Assembly: GCF_020531945.1 (NCBI RefSeq)
Contig: NZ_JAJATZ010000009.1
Span: 1 to 64,000 of the forward strand
Origin: Loktanella gaetbuli
Lineage (GTDB): Bacteria; Pseudomonadota; Alphaproteobacteria; Rhodobacterales; Rhodobacteraceae
Direction of reading: 5' to 3'
DNA: 64,000 nucleotides
The translations under genes were made by a program, and so were the position numbers. Below, piece by piece: positions 23,037 to 31,841 of the stretch; position 1 is the first letter of the stretch, and every line of letters begins with the position of its first letter. Under the pieces are notes generated by a model, which did not search any database, was not told the DNA's origin, and saw nothing but the letters and a program-made list of their open reading frames with translations.

Positions 23037-24887
23037 ATGGACGACCAAAACAAGAATCTGATCTTGGCGACAGCCCTCAGCTTTGGGGTTATCCTCGTCT
23101 GGTTCCTGCTGTTCCCGCCACCCGCGCAATCGCCCGCCGCGCTCGAGGATGCGACCGCCCAGATGGAAGAGGCGACGGTGCCCAACGCGGCGCTGACCGA
23201 CAGCGGTGTGACGGCCCCCACCGACGCCAGCGCCGACGCGCCGCGCGTGCCGATCGCAACACCTGAAATGGATGGCTCCATCTCTTTGCTGGGTGGTCGC
23301 ATCGACGACATCAAACTGGTCCGCTACCGCGAAGAGGTTGATCCTGAATCGCCCGAGGTCACGCTGCTGTCCCCCGCAGGCACGCCCGACGCCTATTTCG
23401 CCAGCTTTGGCTGGGCGGCTGTGACCGGTGTTGACGCCGCCAACGTACCCGGCCCCGACACGCTGTGGTCGTTGGAAAGCGGCGAGACATTGACCCCCGA
23501 CAGCCCCGTCACACTGGCTTGGGACAATGGTGCAGGACAGATTTTCCGCACCGAAATCGCGGTCGATGACAAGTTCATGTTCGACGTGACCCAATCCGTC
23601 GAAAACACCGGCACTGCCGAAATCGCGATGCGCCCCTATGGTCTGATCCGCCAGTACGGTATTCCGTCCGACGTCGAAAATTTCTTTATCCTGCACGAAG
23701 GTCTGGTTCGCATGACCGACGGCGAGCTGGAAGAAACGAAATACGGCAATATCGAGGATTACAACGTCGACCCCGCCGAAGGTACAAACGCCGAACGGCT
23801 GGACGTCACGGGCAGCGGCTGGATCGGCTATACCGGCCACTACTGGATGACGACGCTGATCCCGCAGGACGGCACGCCGTTCCGGTCCACGTCTAAATAC
23901 TTCCCCAGCCGCGACATCTATCAGGCCGAGGCGGTGCAGATGCCCGTCAACGTGGCCGCAGGCGCGTCGGCTACCGTCACCACCCAATTGTTCGCCGGGG
24001 CCAAGGAATGGGAGGCCATCCGCGACTATGAACGTGCTGGCGTGCTGAACTTTGTCGACAGCATCGACTGGGGCTGGTTCTTTTTCCTGACCAAGCCGAT
24101 TTTCTGGGTTCTGCACCACATCAACATCGTGATCGGCAACATGGGTTGGTCGATCATCGGCCTGACCTTTGTGCTGAAACTGATCGTGCTGCCGCTGGCC
24201 TACAAATCCTACGTCAGCATGGCCAAGATGAAAGAACTGCAGCCCGAAATGGAAAAGCTGAAGGAAAAGGCCGGCGACGACCGCCAGCAGCTTCAGCAGG
24301 GCATGATGAAACTGTACAAGGACAACAAGGTGAACCCCGCCGCGGGTTGTTTGCCGATCCTGTTGCAGATCCCGATCTTCTTTTCGCTGTACAAGGTGAT
24401 CTTTGTCACCATCGAACTGCGCCACGCCCCTTGGGTCGGCTGGATCAACGACCTGTCCGCGCCTGACCCATCGTCGATCCTGAACCTGTTCGGCCTGCTG
24501 CCCTGGGGCGTGCCGGATCCGGCTTCGATCTTTGCACTGCTCAGCCTCGGTATCCTGCCGATCCTGCTGGGTATCTCGATGTGGTTGCAGCAGAAACTGA
24601 ACCCGACCCCCACCGACCCCACGCAAAAGATGATCTTTGCCTGGATGCCCTGGGTGTTCATGTTCATGCTCGGCAACTTTGCATCGGGTCTGGTGCTGTA
24701 CTGGATCACCAACAACACGATCACATTCGTGCAGCAGTACATCATCATGCGGAGCCACGGGGCCAAGCCTGACGTTTTCGGCAACATCAAGGAATCGTTC
24801 CAGCGTCGCAAAGACGCCAAGGCAGCGGTGCCCGCCAACACGAACAAGGCCCCCAAGGCCAAATCCAACAAGGACAAGGCCAAGTAG
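23037..24887 (+). CDS. yidC: Membrane protein insertase YidC
   Basis: The 616-aa protein starts with a membrane helix (NLILATALSFGVILVWFLLF), followed by the large periplasmic beta domain (about 60-340) and the conserved 60-kDa insertase core (from about 345): GWSIIGLTFVLKLIVLPLAYKS, KMKELQPEMEKLKEK, NPAAGCLPILLQIPIFFSLYKV. The basic, Lys-rich tail is typical and helps ribosome contact. It inserts inner-membrane proteins alone or with SecYEG. The MOSC gene begins directly after its stop. Confidence 0.97.
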   Translation: MDDQNKNLILATALSFGVILVWFLLFPPPAQSPAALEDATAQMEEATVPNAALTDSGVTAPTDASADAPRVPIATPEMDGSISLLGGRIDDIKLVRYREEVDPESPEVTLLSPAGTPDAYFASFGWAAVTGVDAANVPGPDTLWSLESGETLTPDSPVTLAWDNGAGQIFRTEIAVDDKFMFDVTQSVENTGTAEIAMRPYGLIRQYGIPSDVENFFILHEGLVRMTDGELEETKYGNIEDYNVDPAEGTNAERLDVTGSGWIGYTGHYWMTTLIPQDGTPFRSTSKYFPSRDIYQAEAVQMPVNVAAGASATVTTQLFAGAKEWEAIRDYERAGVLNFVDSIDWGWFFFLTKPIFWVLHHINIVIGNMGWSIIGLTFVLKLIVLPLAYKSYVSMAKMKELQPEMEKLKEKAGDDRQQLQQGMMKLYKDNKVNPAAGCLPILLQIPIFFSLYKVIFVTIELRHAPWVGWINDLSAPDPSSILNLFGLLPWGVPDPASIFALLSLGILPILLGISMWLQQKLNPTPTDPTQKMIFAWMPWVFMFMLGNFASGLVLYWITNNTITFVQQYIIMRSHGAKPDVFGNIKESFQRRKDAKAAVPANTNKAPKAKSNKDKAK

Positions 24888-25646
24888 ATGGCACCGCAAC
24901 GGATGGGGAGCGTCGCCGCCCTGTGGCGTCACCCCATCAAGAGCCATGGCCGCGAGGCGCTGAATAGCGTGACATTGACCAAGGGGCAGACGATGCCCTG
25001 GGATCGCCGCTGGGCCGTGACCCACGACCGCAGCCGTGACCGTGACGGCTGGGACGTTTGCCGCAACTTCATGATCGGGGCGATCACGCCGGGGCTTGCC
25101 GGACTGTGGGCGCGTCTCGACACGGCGACAGCGACCGTGACCCTATCGCACGTCGATCTGGGCGACCTGACATTCCGCCCCGACGATTCCGACGATATCG
25201 CGCGGTTCCTCGAATGGGTCGCGCCGCTGACCGGTGACGGCCCGCAGCCGCGGGGCATCGTCAGCGCAGGCGACCGCGGCATGACCGACAGCGATTTCCC
25301 CAGCCTCTCGCTGATGTCGACCGCCAGCCATGCCGCCGTCGCTGACGCATGCGGCGCTGCGCTGGAACAGACCCGCTGGCGTGGCAACGTCTGGCTGGAC
25401 GGTTTTGCCGCATGGGACGAATTCAACTGGTATGGCCGCAGCCTGCGGATCGGTGACGTCGTCCTCGACATCGGCGACCCGATCGAACGTTGCGCCCATA
25501 CCCGTGCAAACCCCGTGACGGGCCAGCGTGATCTGGATACTGTCGCAGTATTGCGCGATAGGTTCGGTCATACGGATTTTGGCGTTTACGCCACCGTCGC
25601 CCAAGGCGGCACAATCGCACTTGGCGACACGGCAGAGGTGATCTGA
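24888..25646 (+). CDS. MOSC domain protein
   Basis: The 252-aa protein has an N-terminal MOSC_N-type beta barrel (VAALWRHPIKSHGREALNSVTLTKGQTMPWDRRWAV) and a C-terminal MOSC region (WRGNVWLDGFAAWDEFNWYGRSLRIGDVVLDIGDPIERCAHT). MOSC domains bind sulfur or molybdenum-cofactor-related ligands; the Cys in ERCAHT is the conserved one. Its exact reaction is unknown. It starts at the base after the yidC stop and overlaps engB by one base (ATG within TGATG), so the three genes are one transcript. Confidence 0.88.
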   Translation: MAPQRMGSVAALWRHPIKSHGREALNSVTLTKGQTMPWDRRWAVTHDRSRDRDGWDVCRNFMIGAITPGLAGLWARLDTATATVTLSHVDLGDLTFRPDDSDDIARFLEWVAPLTGDGPQPRGIVSAGDRGMTDSDFPSLSLMSTASHAAVADACGAALEQTRWRGNVWLDGFAAWDEFNWYGRSLRIGDVVLDIGDPIERCAHTRANPVTGQRDLDTVAVLRDRFGHTDFGVYATVAQGGTIALGDTAEVI

Positions 25647-26290
25647 TGCAACTACCCTTCCCCGAGGCAGAACGCCCCGACGACGCAGCCCTGGAAAAGG
25701 GCCGTCTGCTGTTCGCCGGTGAAACCGAATTCGTCAAAGGCGTCGTCGCCATGGACGGCCTGCCAGAAGCCGACCGGCTCGAGGTTTGCTTTGCCGGGCG
25801 GTCGAACGTGGGCAAATCGTCCCTCATCAACGCGCTGACGGGCCGCAAGGGGCTTGCCCGTGCATCCAATACGCCGGGCCGCACGCAGGAAATCAATTTT
25901 TTCACGGCTGGTGACCTCTATGTGGTCGACCTCCCCGGCTACGGTTTCGCCAATGCGCCTGTCGCCGTCGTCGCAAAATGGCAGGCCCTGCTGAAACAAT
26001 ACCTCTCGGGCCGTCCGACCCTGCGCCGGGTCTTTGTGCTGATCGACGCACGGCACGGGGCCAAGGCCGTGGACGAGGAAATCATGACGCTGTTGGACCG
26101 ATCCGCGGTGACATTCCAGGTCGTGATGACCAAGATCGACAAGGTCCGAGGTGCGGCACTGGAAGAATCATTGGCCAAGACCCGCGCGGCGCTCGCCAAA
26201 CACCCTGCCGCCTACCCGGAACTGATTTTGACCAGTTCTGACAAGGGTGATGGAATCGACGTGCTGCGCGCCATCATCGCGACCATCTGA
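25646..26290 (+). CDS. engB: Ribosome biogenesis GTP-binding protein EngB (YihA/YsxC)
   Basis: The 214-aa GTPase has G1 AGRSNVGKSSLINAL (about 50-64), switch region SNTPGRTQEINFF, G3 DLPGYGFA, G4 TKID and the G5-like TSSDKGDG. EngB acts in large-subunit assembly. The start overlaps the MOSC stop codon. Confidence 0.95.
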   Translation: MQLPFPEAERPDDAALEKGRLLFAGETEFVKGVVAMDGLPEADRLEVCFAGRSNVGKSSLINALTGRKGLARASNTPGRTQEINFFTAGDLYVVDLPGYGFANAPVAVVAKWQALLKQYLSGRPTLRRVFVLIDARHGAKAVDEEIMTLLDRSAVTFQVVMTKIDKVRGAALEESLAKTRAALAKHPAAYPELILTSSDKGDGIDVLRAIIATI

Positions 26291-26364
26291 AATAAAATCC
26301 GGTTTTTACGCGACACGGTGCGATCGTGGCCTAACTCAGACGTGTTGGGTCAGGAGCCTTTGTC

Positions 26365-28182
26365 ATGTTTGATCAGTTTACGCGCGCTTTTTGGAAAAAG
26401 TTCTTTGCCGTGGTTGCCGCCGCAGGCGTCGTGGTGGGGATTTTGGGGGTCGCGGCCATCAGCCTCGGCTTGATGCCCATATCTGCCCGCACCCCGCACA
26501 TGCAGGTGACGACGCAGCTTCTGCACTTTGTGTTCAAACGGTCCACCGCACGCACTGCCGAACAGTTCACCGCCCCCGATGACCTGATGTCCCCGGAACG
26601 CATCGCCCTTGGCATGCAGCACTACAACAACGTCTGTTCCAGCTGCCACGGTGGCCCGGAACTGGGACAATCGCCAATCGCCCTGTCACAACGCCCGCGC
26701 CCGCAGCACCTGCCCGCCGTCGTCGACCAGTTCTCTGACGAACAGCTCTATGTGATCCTGCGCAACGGGGTGAAATTCTCGGCCATGCCGTCCTGGCCTG
26801 CCGACAGCAATTTTGACGAAATCTGGTCTGTCGTGGCGTTCATCCGCAATCTGCCCAACATGACCGCCGAGGAATATATCGCCGGCACCACCCGCACCAT
26901 GCCCGAAGGTGCGCCCGCGTTGCCGTTCGAGGCACCGGTCGCACTTAGCCCGATGGATCGCGGTCCCCAAGCCTACCCGATCGACGAATACCTCTACGCG
27001 GCCCCGGGCACAGGCTGGCACGAATACGCCAGCAACAACGATATCATCGCAACCTGCACCTCCTGCCACGGTGCCGACGGCAGCGGCAGCCCGACGCTGG
27101 GCCTGGCCCCGAACCTGACCGTGCAATCGGCCGACTATCTGGCCAAGGCGCTGCGCGAATACGCATCCGGTGCCCGGCCCTCTGGCATCATGATGACCGT
27201 CGCCGCCAGCCTGACGAACGACCAGATCGACGGCCTCGCCGCCTATTATGACAGCCTGCCCGACGTGCCGTCGCCGCAAGATCAGGCCTCTGCCGCCGAT
27301 CTCGCCGCCGGTGAACAGATCGCGCTGATGGGCAAGCCGGACGCCGTCATCCCAGCCTGCTATACGTGCCACCAGAACATCGCAACACAGGCCAACATGG
27401 TCGTCCCCGGCATTTCCGGTCAATCAGAGGCCTACCTGCGCAACAAGCTGGACCAATTCGCCACAGGCACCTGGTATGGTGACGGCGCGTGGCAGCCGAT
27501 GGGCCACATCAGCCAAGCGCTGACGCCCGAGGACCGCGCCAACCTCGCCGCCTACTTCGCAGCACAGCCGGCGGGTGAAACGGCACCAGCCCTGACCATG
27601 GCCACCGCCGATCTGGCGAATGCCGAAACGATCGTGGGACAGGTCTGCGCCGAATGTCACACCGAATCCGGCGTGGGCGTGGATTCGGGCGAATTTCCGA
27701 ACCTGACGATCCAGACCGCCACGTATCTTGCCCAGCAGTTGCGCGCCTTTCATGCGCGCGAACGCGACAACGAAACGATGTCGATGGTGGCCGGGCGCTT
27801 GTCGGATCAGGACAAGACCGACCTTGCCCAATACTTTGGCAACGCCGTCGCGCAGCCATCACCTGCACCGTCCGCCCCCTTCGCGACCGCTGCCGAAATC
27901 ACCAACGGCCAATTGATCGCGCAGAACGGCATCGCGGACAAAAATATCCCCGCCTGCCTGTCCTGCCACGGTGCCGAACCCACGGACGATCTGCCGATCG
28001 TGGCGCGCCTGCACGGTCAGGCCGGCCGTTATATCGAAAACCGCCTGCAGGCTCTCGGGTCCGACGCGAATACGGGTCTTTACAGTCTCAGCCCCATGCA
28101 CGGCATCGCCCGCGACATGAACGTGCAGGAACGCCATGACGTTGCGGCCTGGTTTGCCGCGCAGGACCCGCTGCCCAAGTGA
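26365..28182 (+). CDS. Membrane-anchored pentaheme c-type cytochrome
   Basis: The 605-aa protein has one N-terminal membrane helix (about 13-36) and five CxxCH heme sites: C91-H95, C231-H235, C332-H336, C428-H432 and C531-H535. Each sits in a class I cytochrome c-like unit of about 90-100 residues, with downstream methionine-containing segments as possible distal ligands (for example AMPSWP, PSGIMM, TMSMVAGRL). The protein is probably tethered to the inner membrane and works in the periplasm, passing electrons between a quinone-linked enzyme or dehydrogenase and a terminal acceptor. Its partners are not adjacent. Tandem two-domain cytochromes of the c4 type are known; five in a row is less usual. 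Confidence 0.85.
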   Translation: MFDQFTRAFWKKFFAVVAAAGVVVGILGVAAISLGLMPISARTPHMQVTTQLLHFVFKRSTARTAEQFTAPDDLMSPERIALGMQHYNNVCSSCHGGPELGQSPIALSQRPRPQHLPAVVDQFSDEQLYVILRNGVKFSAMPSWPADSNFDEIWSVVAFIRNLPNMTAEEYIAGTTRTMPEGAPALPFEAPVALSPMDRGPQAYPIDEYLYAAPGTGWHEYASNNDIIATCTSCHGADGSGSPTLGLAPNLTVQSADYLAKALREYASGARPSGIMMTVAASLTNDQIDGLAAYYDSLPDVPSPQDQASAADLAAGEQIALMGKPDAVIPACYTCHQNIATQANMVVPGISGQSEAYLRNKLDQFATGTWYGDGAWQPMGHISQALTPEDRANLAAYFAAQPAGETAPALTMATADLANAETIVGQVCAECHTESGVGVDSGEFPNLTIQTATYLAQQLRAFHARERDNETMSMVAGRLSDQDKTDLAQYFGNAVAQPSPAPSAPFATAAEITNGQLIAQNGIADKNIPACLSCHGAEPTDDLPIVARLHGQAGRYIENRLQALGSDANTGLYSLSPMHGIARDMNVQERHDVAAWFAAQDPLPK

Positions 28183-28247
28183 TCCCCGCTTGAGGCCGCA
28201 CGCGCCCTCGTCTACCGTCCGCCAAGTTTCGAACGGGAGCACAGGCG

Positions 28248-29147
28248 ATGAGGGCGCAGAATATGGACCGGGACTGGATCAGCACGGCACGGACACTGTC
28301 TGAGGCAGTGCCATTCCTGCAGCGCTACGCAGGTGCTGTGGTCGTTGTCAAATTCGGCGGCAACGCCATGGGCGATGCCGAAGCAATGGCCAGCTTTGCC
28401 CGCGATATCGTGTTGATGAAACAGGTAGGCATGAACCCGGTCGTGGTTCACGGCGGCGGCCCGATGATCAACCAGATGCTGGACAAGCTGGGCATAAAAT
28501 CCGAATTCATCCGCGGCAAACGCGTCACCGATCAGGCCACGGTCGAAGTGGTCGAAATGGTGCTGACCGGCCTTGTCAACAAACGCATCGTGCAGGCGAT
28601 CATGGACGAAGGCGGCCGCGCTGTCGGCCTCTCGGGCAAGGACGACGACCTCATGGTCGCAGAGGCCGACGATCCCGAACTGGGGTTTGTGGGCCGCCCT
28701 GTCGAAATGAACGTGCAGGTGCTGCGCGACCTTTATGGTGCGGGCATCATCCCCGTCGTGGCCCCCGTCGCCACCGGCATGAACAGCTTGGAAACCTTCA
28801 ACGTGAACGGCGACACGGCCGCTGGCGCGATTGCCGGGGCACTTCAGGCCGACCGCCTGCTGTTGCTGACCGATGTGTCAGGGGTCAAGGATGCGGATGG
28901 CAAGGTCGTCACCCAGCTGTCGCCCGAACAGGTCCGCCAGATGACGCAGGACGGCGTGATAGCGGGTGGCATGATCCCAAAAACCGAAACCGCGCTCAAG
29001 GCGATCGAGGATGGCGTGCGCGCCGTCGTGATCCTGGACGGACGCCTCCCCAATGCATCACTGCTGGAGCTGTTCACCGAACATGGCGCGGGTTCGATCA
29101 TCCGCAGCTCTGAATCGCGTGTCAAAACCCGCGGCAACGCCACGTGA
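28248..29147 (+). CDS. argB: Acetylglutamate kinase
   Basis: The 299-aa enzyme phosphorylates N-acetylglutamate, the second step of arginine synthesis in the cytoplasm. Visible motifs are VVVKFGGNAMG (substrate lysine), VVVHGGGPMINQML, the NVNGDTAAGAIAGAL segment and GGMIPKTETAL. An N-terminal helix of the type found in arginine-sensitive hexameric enzymes (RTLSEAVPFLQRYAG) is present, so feedback inhibition by arginine is likely. ATG 28248 or ATG 28263 could be the start. The next gene overlaps its stop (GTGA). Confidence 0.96.
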   Translation: MRAQNMDRDWISTARTLSEAVPFLQRYAGAVVVVKFGGNAMGDAEAMASFARDIVLMKQVGMNPVVVHGGGPMINQMLDKLGIKSEFIRGKRVTDQATVEVVEMVLTGLVNKRIVQAIMDEGGRAVGLSGKDDDLMVAEADDPELGFVGRPVEMNVQVLRDLYGAGIIPVVAPVATGMNSLETFNVNGDTAAGAIAGALQADRLLLLTDVSGVKDADGKVVTQLSPEQVRQMTQDGVIAGGMIPKTETALKAIEDGVRAVVILDGRLPNASLLELFTEHGAGSIIRSSESRVKTRGNAT

Positions 29148-29632
29148 CGCACAAGCTGATCCTGATCCGGCACGGGAAATCTGGCTGGGACGACGACGCG
29201 CTGGACGACTACGACCGTACCCTGACGGACCGCGGGCGCACCGACGCCGCCGCGATGGGCGCATGGCTGCGCGCACAGGGGCACGCCCCCGACGTCATCC
29301 TGTGCTCATCGGCGCAGCGCACACGCGAAACCGCCGCGGCCCTCGATTTGCCCGGCACACTGACGCTGGTGGATGCGCTTTATCTTGCGTCCAGCGACCA
29401 GCTGCTGCGGCACATCGCGAAACAGACGGACGCGACCATAGCCGTCATCGCCCATAACCCCGGGATTGGTGATCTGGCCACAAGACTCGCCCGCCAGCCC
29501 CCGACTGACCCGCGTTTTGGCAGCTATCCGACATCCGCAACCACGGTTCTGACCTTTGATGTGCCGGATTGGTCCAGCATCACCACGGGCATCTGCACCG
29601 CCTTCGTGACCCCACGTTCCCTGAACGCATAA
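29144..29632 (+). CDS. SixA-like histidine phosphatase
   Basis: The 162-aa protein starts with the phosphoglycerate-mutase-type motif LILIRHGKSGWDD (catalytic His in RHG), has DYDRTLTDRGR, the CSSAQRTRET segment and the second His in VIAHNPGIGDL. Size and motifs match SixA-type phosphohistidine phosphatases. The GTG start overlaps the argB stop, so the two are translationally coupled, although no metabolic link is obvious. Confidence 0.88.
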   Translation: MTHKLILIRHGKSGWDDDALDDYDRTLTDRGRTDAAAMGAWLRAQGHAPDVILCSSAQRTRETAAALDLPGTLTLVDALYLASSDQLLRHIAKQTDATIAVIAHNPGIGDLATRLARQPPTDPRFGSYPTSATTVLTFDVPDWSSITTGICTAFVTPRSLNA

Positions 29633-29656
29633 GGGCCGCACCCCCGGTGCGACCCT
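29632..29656. terminator. Hairpin between sixA-like gene and aapP (weak)
   Basis: AGGGCCGCACC and GGTGCGACCCT form an 11-bp stem with one mismatch around CCC, directly at the end of the plus-strand gene and upstream of the convergent aapP 3' end. Only a pyrimidine-rich tail follows, so termination strength is uncertain. Confidence 0.4.
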
Positions 29657-29719
29657 CACTTCTTCTGGTCGAAAATATCCCCGCCGGAGGCATCGGTTTT
29701 GCCAGCGGCAAAGCCGACC

Positions 29720-30511
29720 CTAGTGTCCCAGGATCTGGCTCAGGAACAGCTTCGTCCGGTCCGACTGCGGGTTGTTAAAGAATTCCTTAGGCTCGTTCTG
29801 TTCGACGATCTGACCCTGATCCATGAAAATGACCCGGTTGGCGACGGCCTGCGCAAATCCCATTTCGTGCGTCACGCACAGCATGGTCATACCCTCTTCC
29901 GCCAGCTCGATCATCGTATCAAGCACTTCCTTGATCATCTCTGGATCCAGCGCCGAGGTCGGTTCGTCGAACAACATGATCCGCGGTTTCATGCACAGCG
30001 ACCGCGCGATGGCGACGCGCTGCTGCTGACCACCGGACAGCTGGCCGGGATATTTGTGCGCCTGATCCGGAATCTTGACCTTTTCCAGGAAATGCATCGC
30101 CGTGGCTTCGGCCTCTTTCTTGGGCGTCTTGCGCACCCAGATCGGGGCCAGCGTGCAGTTCTCCAGGATCGTCAGATGCGGGAACAGGTTGAAGTGCTGA
30201 AAGCACATGCCGACCTCTGACCGGATCTTGTCGATGTTCTTCAGGTCGGACGACAGTTCAGTGCCGTCGACGATGATGCTGCCCTTCTGGTGTTCTTCCA
30301 GACGGTTGATGCAGCGGATCAGCGTCGATTTGCCGGACCCCGACGGGCCGCAGATCACGATACGCTCGCCGCGTTGCACGGTCAGGTTGATGTCGCGCAG
30401 CACGTGAAACGTGCCGTACCACTTGTTCATGTTGCTGATTTCGATCGCAACCTCGTCGCTGACCTTCATCTGGCTGCGGTTGATGGTGCGGTCCTGAACG
30501 GCTTCAGACAT
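29720..30511 (-). CDS. aapP: General L-amino acid ABC transporter ATPase AapP
   Basis: The 263-aa protein is a polar amino-acid ABC ATPase: Walker A GPSGSGKST, Q-loop region VGMCFQHFNLFPHLTILENC, signature LSGGQQQR, Walker B IMLFDEPTSALDP and H-loop CVTHEMGF. It energises the AapQM permease pair. It is the last gene of the aapJQMP operon, 12 bp after aapM. Confidence 0.93.
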   Translation of the reverse strand: MSEAVQDRTINRSQMKVSDEVAIEISNMNKWYGTFHVLRDINLTVQRGERIVICGPSGSGKSTLIRCINRLEEHQKGSIIVDGTELSSDLKNIDKIRSEVGMCFQHFNLFPHLTILENCTLAPIWVRKTPKKEAEATAMHFLEKVKIPDQAHKYPGQLSGGQQQRVAIARSLCMKPRIMLFDEPTSALDPEMIKEVLDTMIELAEEGMTMLCVTHEMGFAQAVANRVIFMDQGQIVEQNEPKEFFNNPQSDRTKLFLSQILGH

Positions 30512-30523
30512 GTCTGGCCTCCC

Positions 30524-31840
30524 TTAGCGGTTTTCACGCTGAAGCTTGCGCTCCAGGTACATGGAATATCGGCCCATCGCGTAGCAGGCGACAAAGAACA
30601 GCAGACCGATAAAGACATAGAGTTCCCAATAGATCCCGTTCCAGTCGGTGCTGGCGCGGATCGAATTGGTCAGACCCAGCGGGTCCAGCAGGCCGATGAA
30701 CACGACCAGCGTGGTATCCTTGAACAACCCGATAAAGGTGTTCACGATTCCAGGAATCGAAATTTTCAGCGCTTGCGGCAGCACGATCAGACGCATCGAC
30801 TGCCAGTAATCCAGACCAAGGCTGTCCGCGCCTTCGTACTGGCCCTTGGGCACGGCGGCCAGACCACCGCGCACGACCTCGGCGATATAGGCCGCCGAAA
30901 ACAGTGTCACCATAATGATGACGCGCAGTGTCAGGTCAAACGTGGTGCCCGGCGGCAGGAAATAGTTCAGCAGCAGCGATGCGGTGAACAGCCAGACGAT
31001 CAGCGGCACACCCCGGATGACCTCGATGAAACCGACCGACAGCTTGTTCACGATGAACAGATCGGACGCGCGGCCCAGTGCAAGGATGATCCCCAGCGGC
31101 AGCGACAACACGATGGCAGCCACACCGATGACGATGGACAACATGAAACCGCCAAATTGCTTGGATTCGATGGCCATGATGCCGATGGGCAGAATACCTT
31201 GCAGGATGTTCACCAGCGGCATCATCACGACGAACCAATAGAGGATCGGCACGATAATCGCCCCCAGAACAGCGACAATCTGGTTTACCGATGCCAGCGC
31301 CCGCGCGACATAGAACCCGATGACGAAACCGACCGCAGTCATGATCGGCAGCCAGATCGACCCGCCCCACAGCAGGAAAAAGATGATGAACGGCGACGCC
31401 AGCGAAAATGCCATGAACCGGCGCGGGATCGACCCGAACAGCACCGGTGCCAGACCGGCCAGCAGGATCACCAGCGCCACAACGGGCCGCCAATAGGCCT
31501 CGGACGGGTAGAATCCGAACAACAGCTGCTGCCAGCGATCGCTGATCACGGCGAAACAGGCAGCAGAGGCATCCGGCCCCAGCGTTGCGTCGCGGATTTC
31601 GCGGCATTCCGACAGCGACGACGCGTTCCAGATCCCGTTCAGGAACCAGGGCGCAACATGGCTGAGGATGAAATAGATCACATACAGCGAAACCACGGTC
31701 CCGATGGCGTTCAGCCAGGTGGGAAACAGGTTTTCGCGCAACCACTTGATCGCCCCGGTTTCCGTCGCGGGTGGCGGTTGCTGGGCGATCATGGTTTCGC
31801 GGAAATAGGCGTTCGTGACGTGTGCGTCGGTATCGCTCAT
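30524..31840 (-). CDS. aapM: General L-amino acid ABC transporter permease AapM
   Basis: The 438-aa inner-membrane protein carries multiple helices and the ABC permease coupling motif EVVRGGLAAVPKGQYEGADSLGLDYWQ. The long N-terminal half with extra helices and a periplasmic loop is characteristic of AapM/BztC. The start is 1 bp from the aapQ stop, indicating tight coupling. Confidence 0.92.
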   Translation of the reverse strand: MSDTDAHVTNAYFRETMIAQQPPPATETGAIKWLRENLFPTWLNAIGTVVSLYVIYFILSHVAPWFLNGIWNASSLSECREIRDATLGPDASAACFAVISDRWQQLLFGFYPSEAYWRPVVALVILLAGLAPVLFGSIPRRFMAFSLASPFIIFFLLWGGSIWLPIMTAVGFVIGFYVARALASVNQIVAVLGAIIVPILYWFVVMMPLVNILQGILPIGIMAIESKQFGGFMLSIVIGVAAIVLSLPLGIILALGRASDLFIVNKLSVGFIEVIRGVPLIVWLFTASLLLNYFLPPGTTFDLTLRVIIMVTLFSAAYIAEVVRGGLAAVPKGQYEGADSLGLDYWQSMRLIVLPQALKISIPGIVNTFIGLFKDTTLVVFIGLLDPLGLTNSIRASTDWNGIYWELYVFIGLLFFVACYAMGRYSMYLERKLQRENR

Positions 31841-31841
31841 C

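Noticed and set aside
22134..25025. A 963-codon open frame on the minus strand opposite ttcA and yidC
   Set aside because: Its translation is His/Gln/Arg/Val-rich without domains and is the antisense of two well-known genes; long antisense frames are normal in GC-rich DNA.
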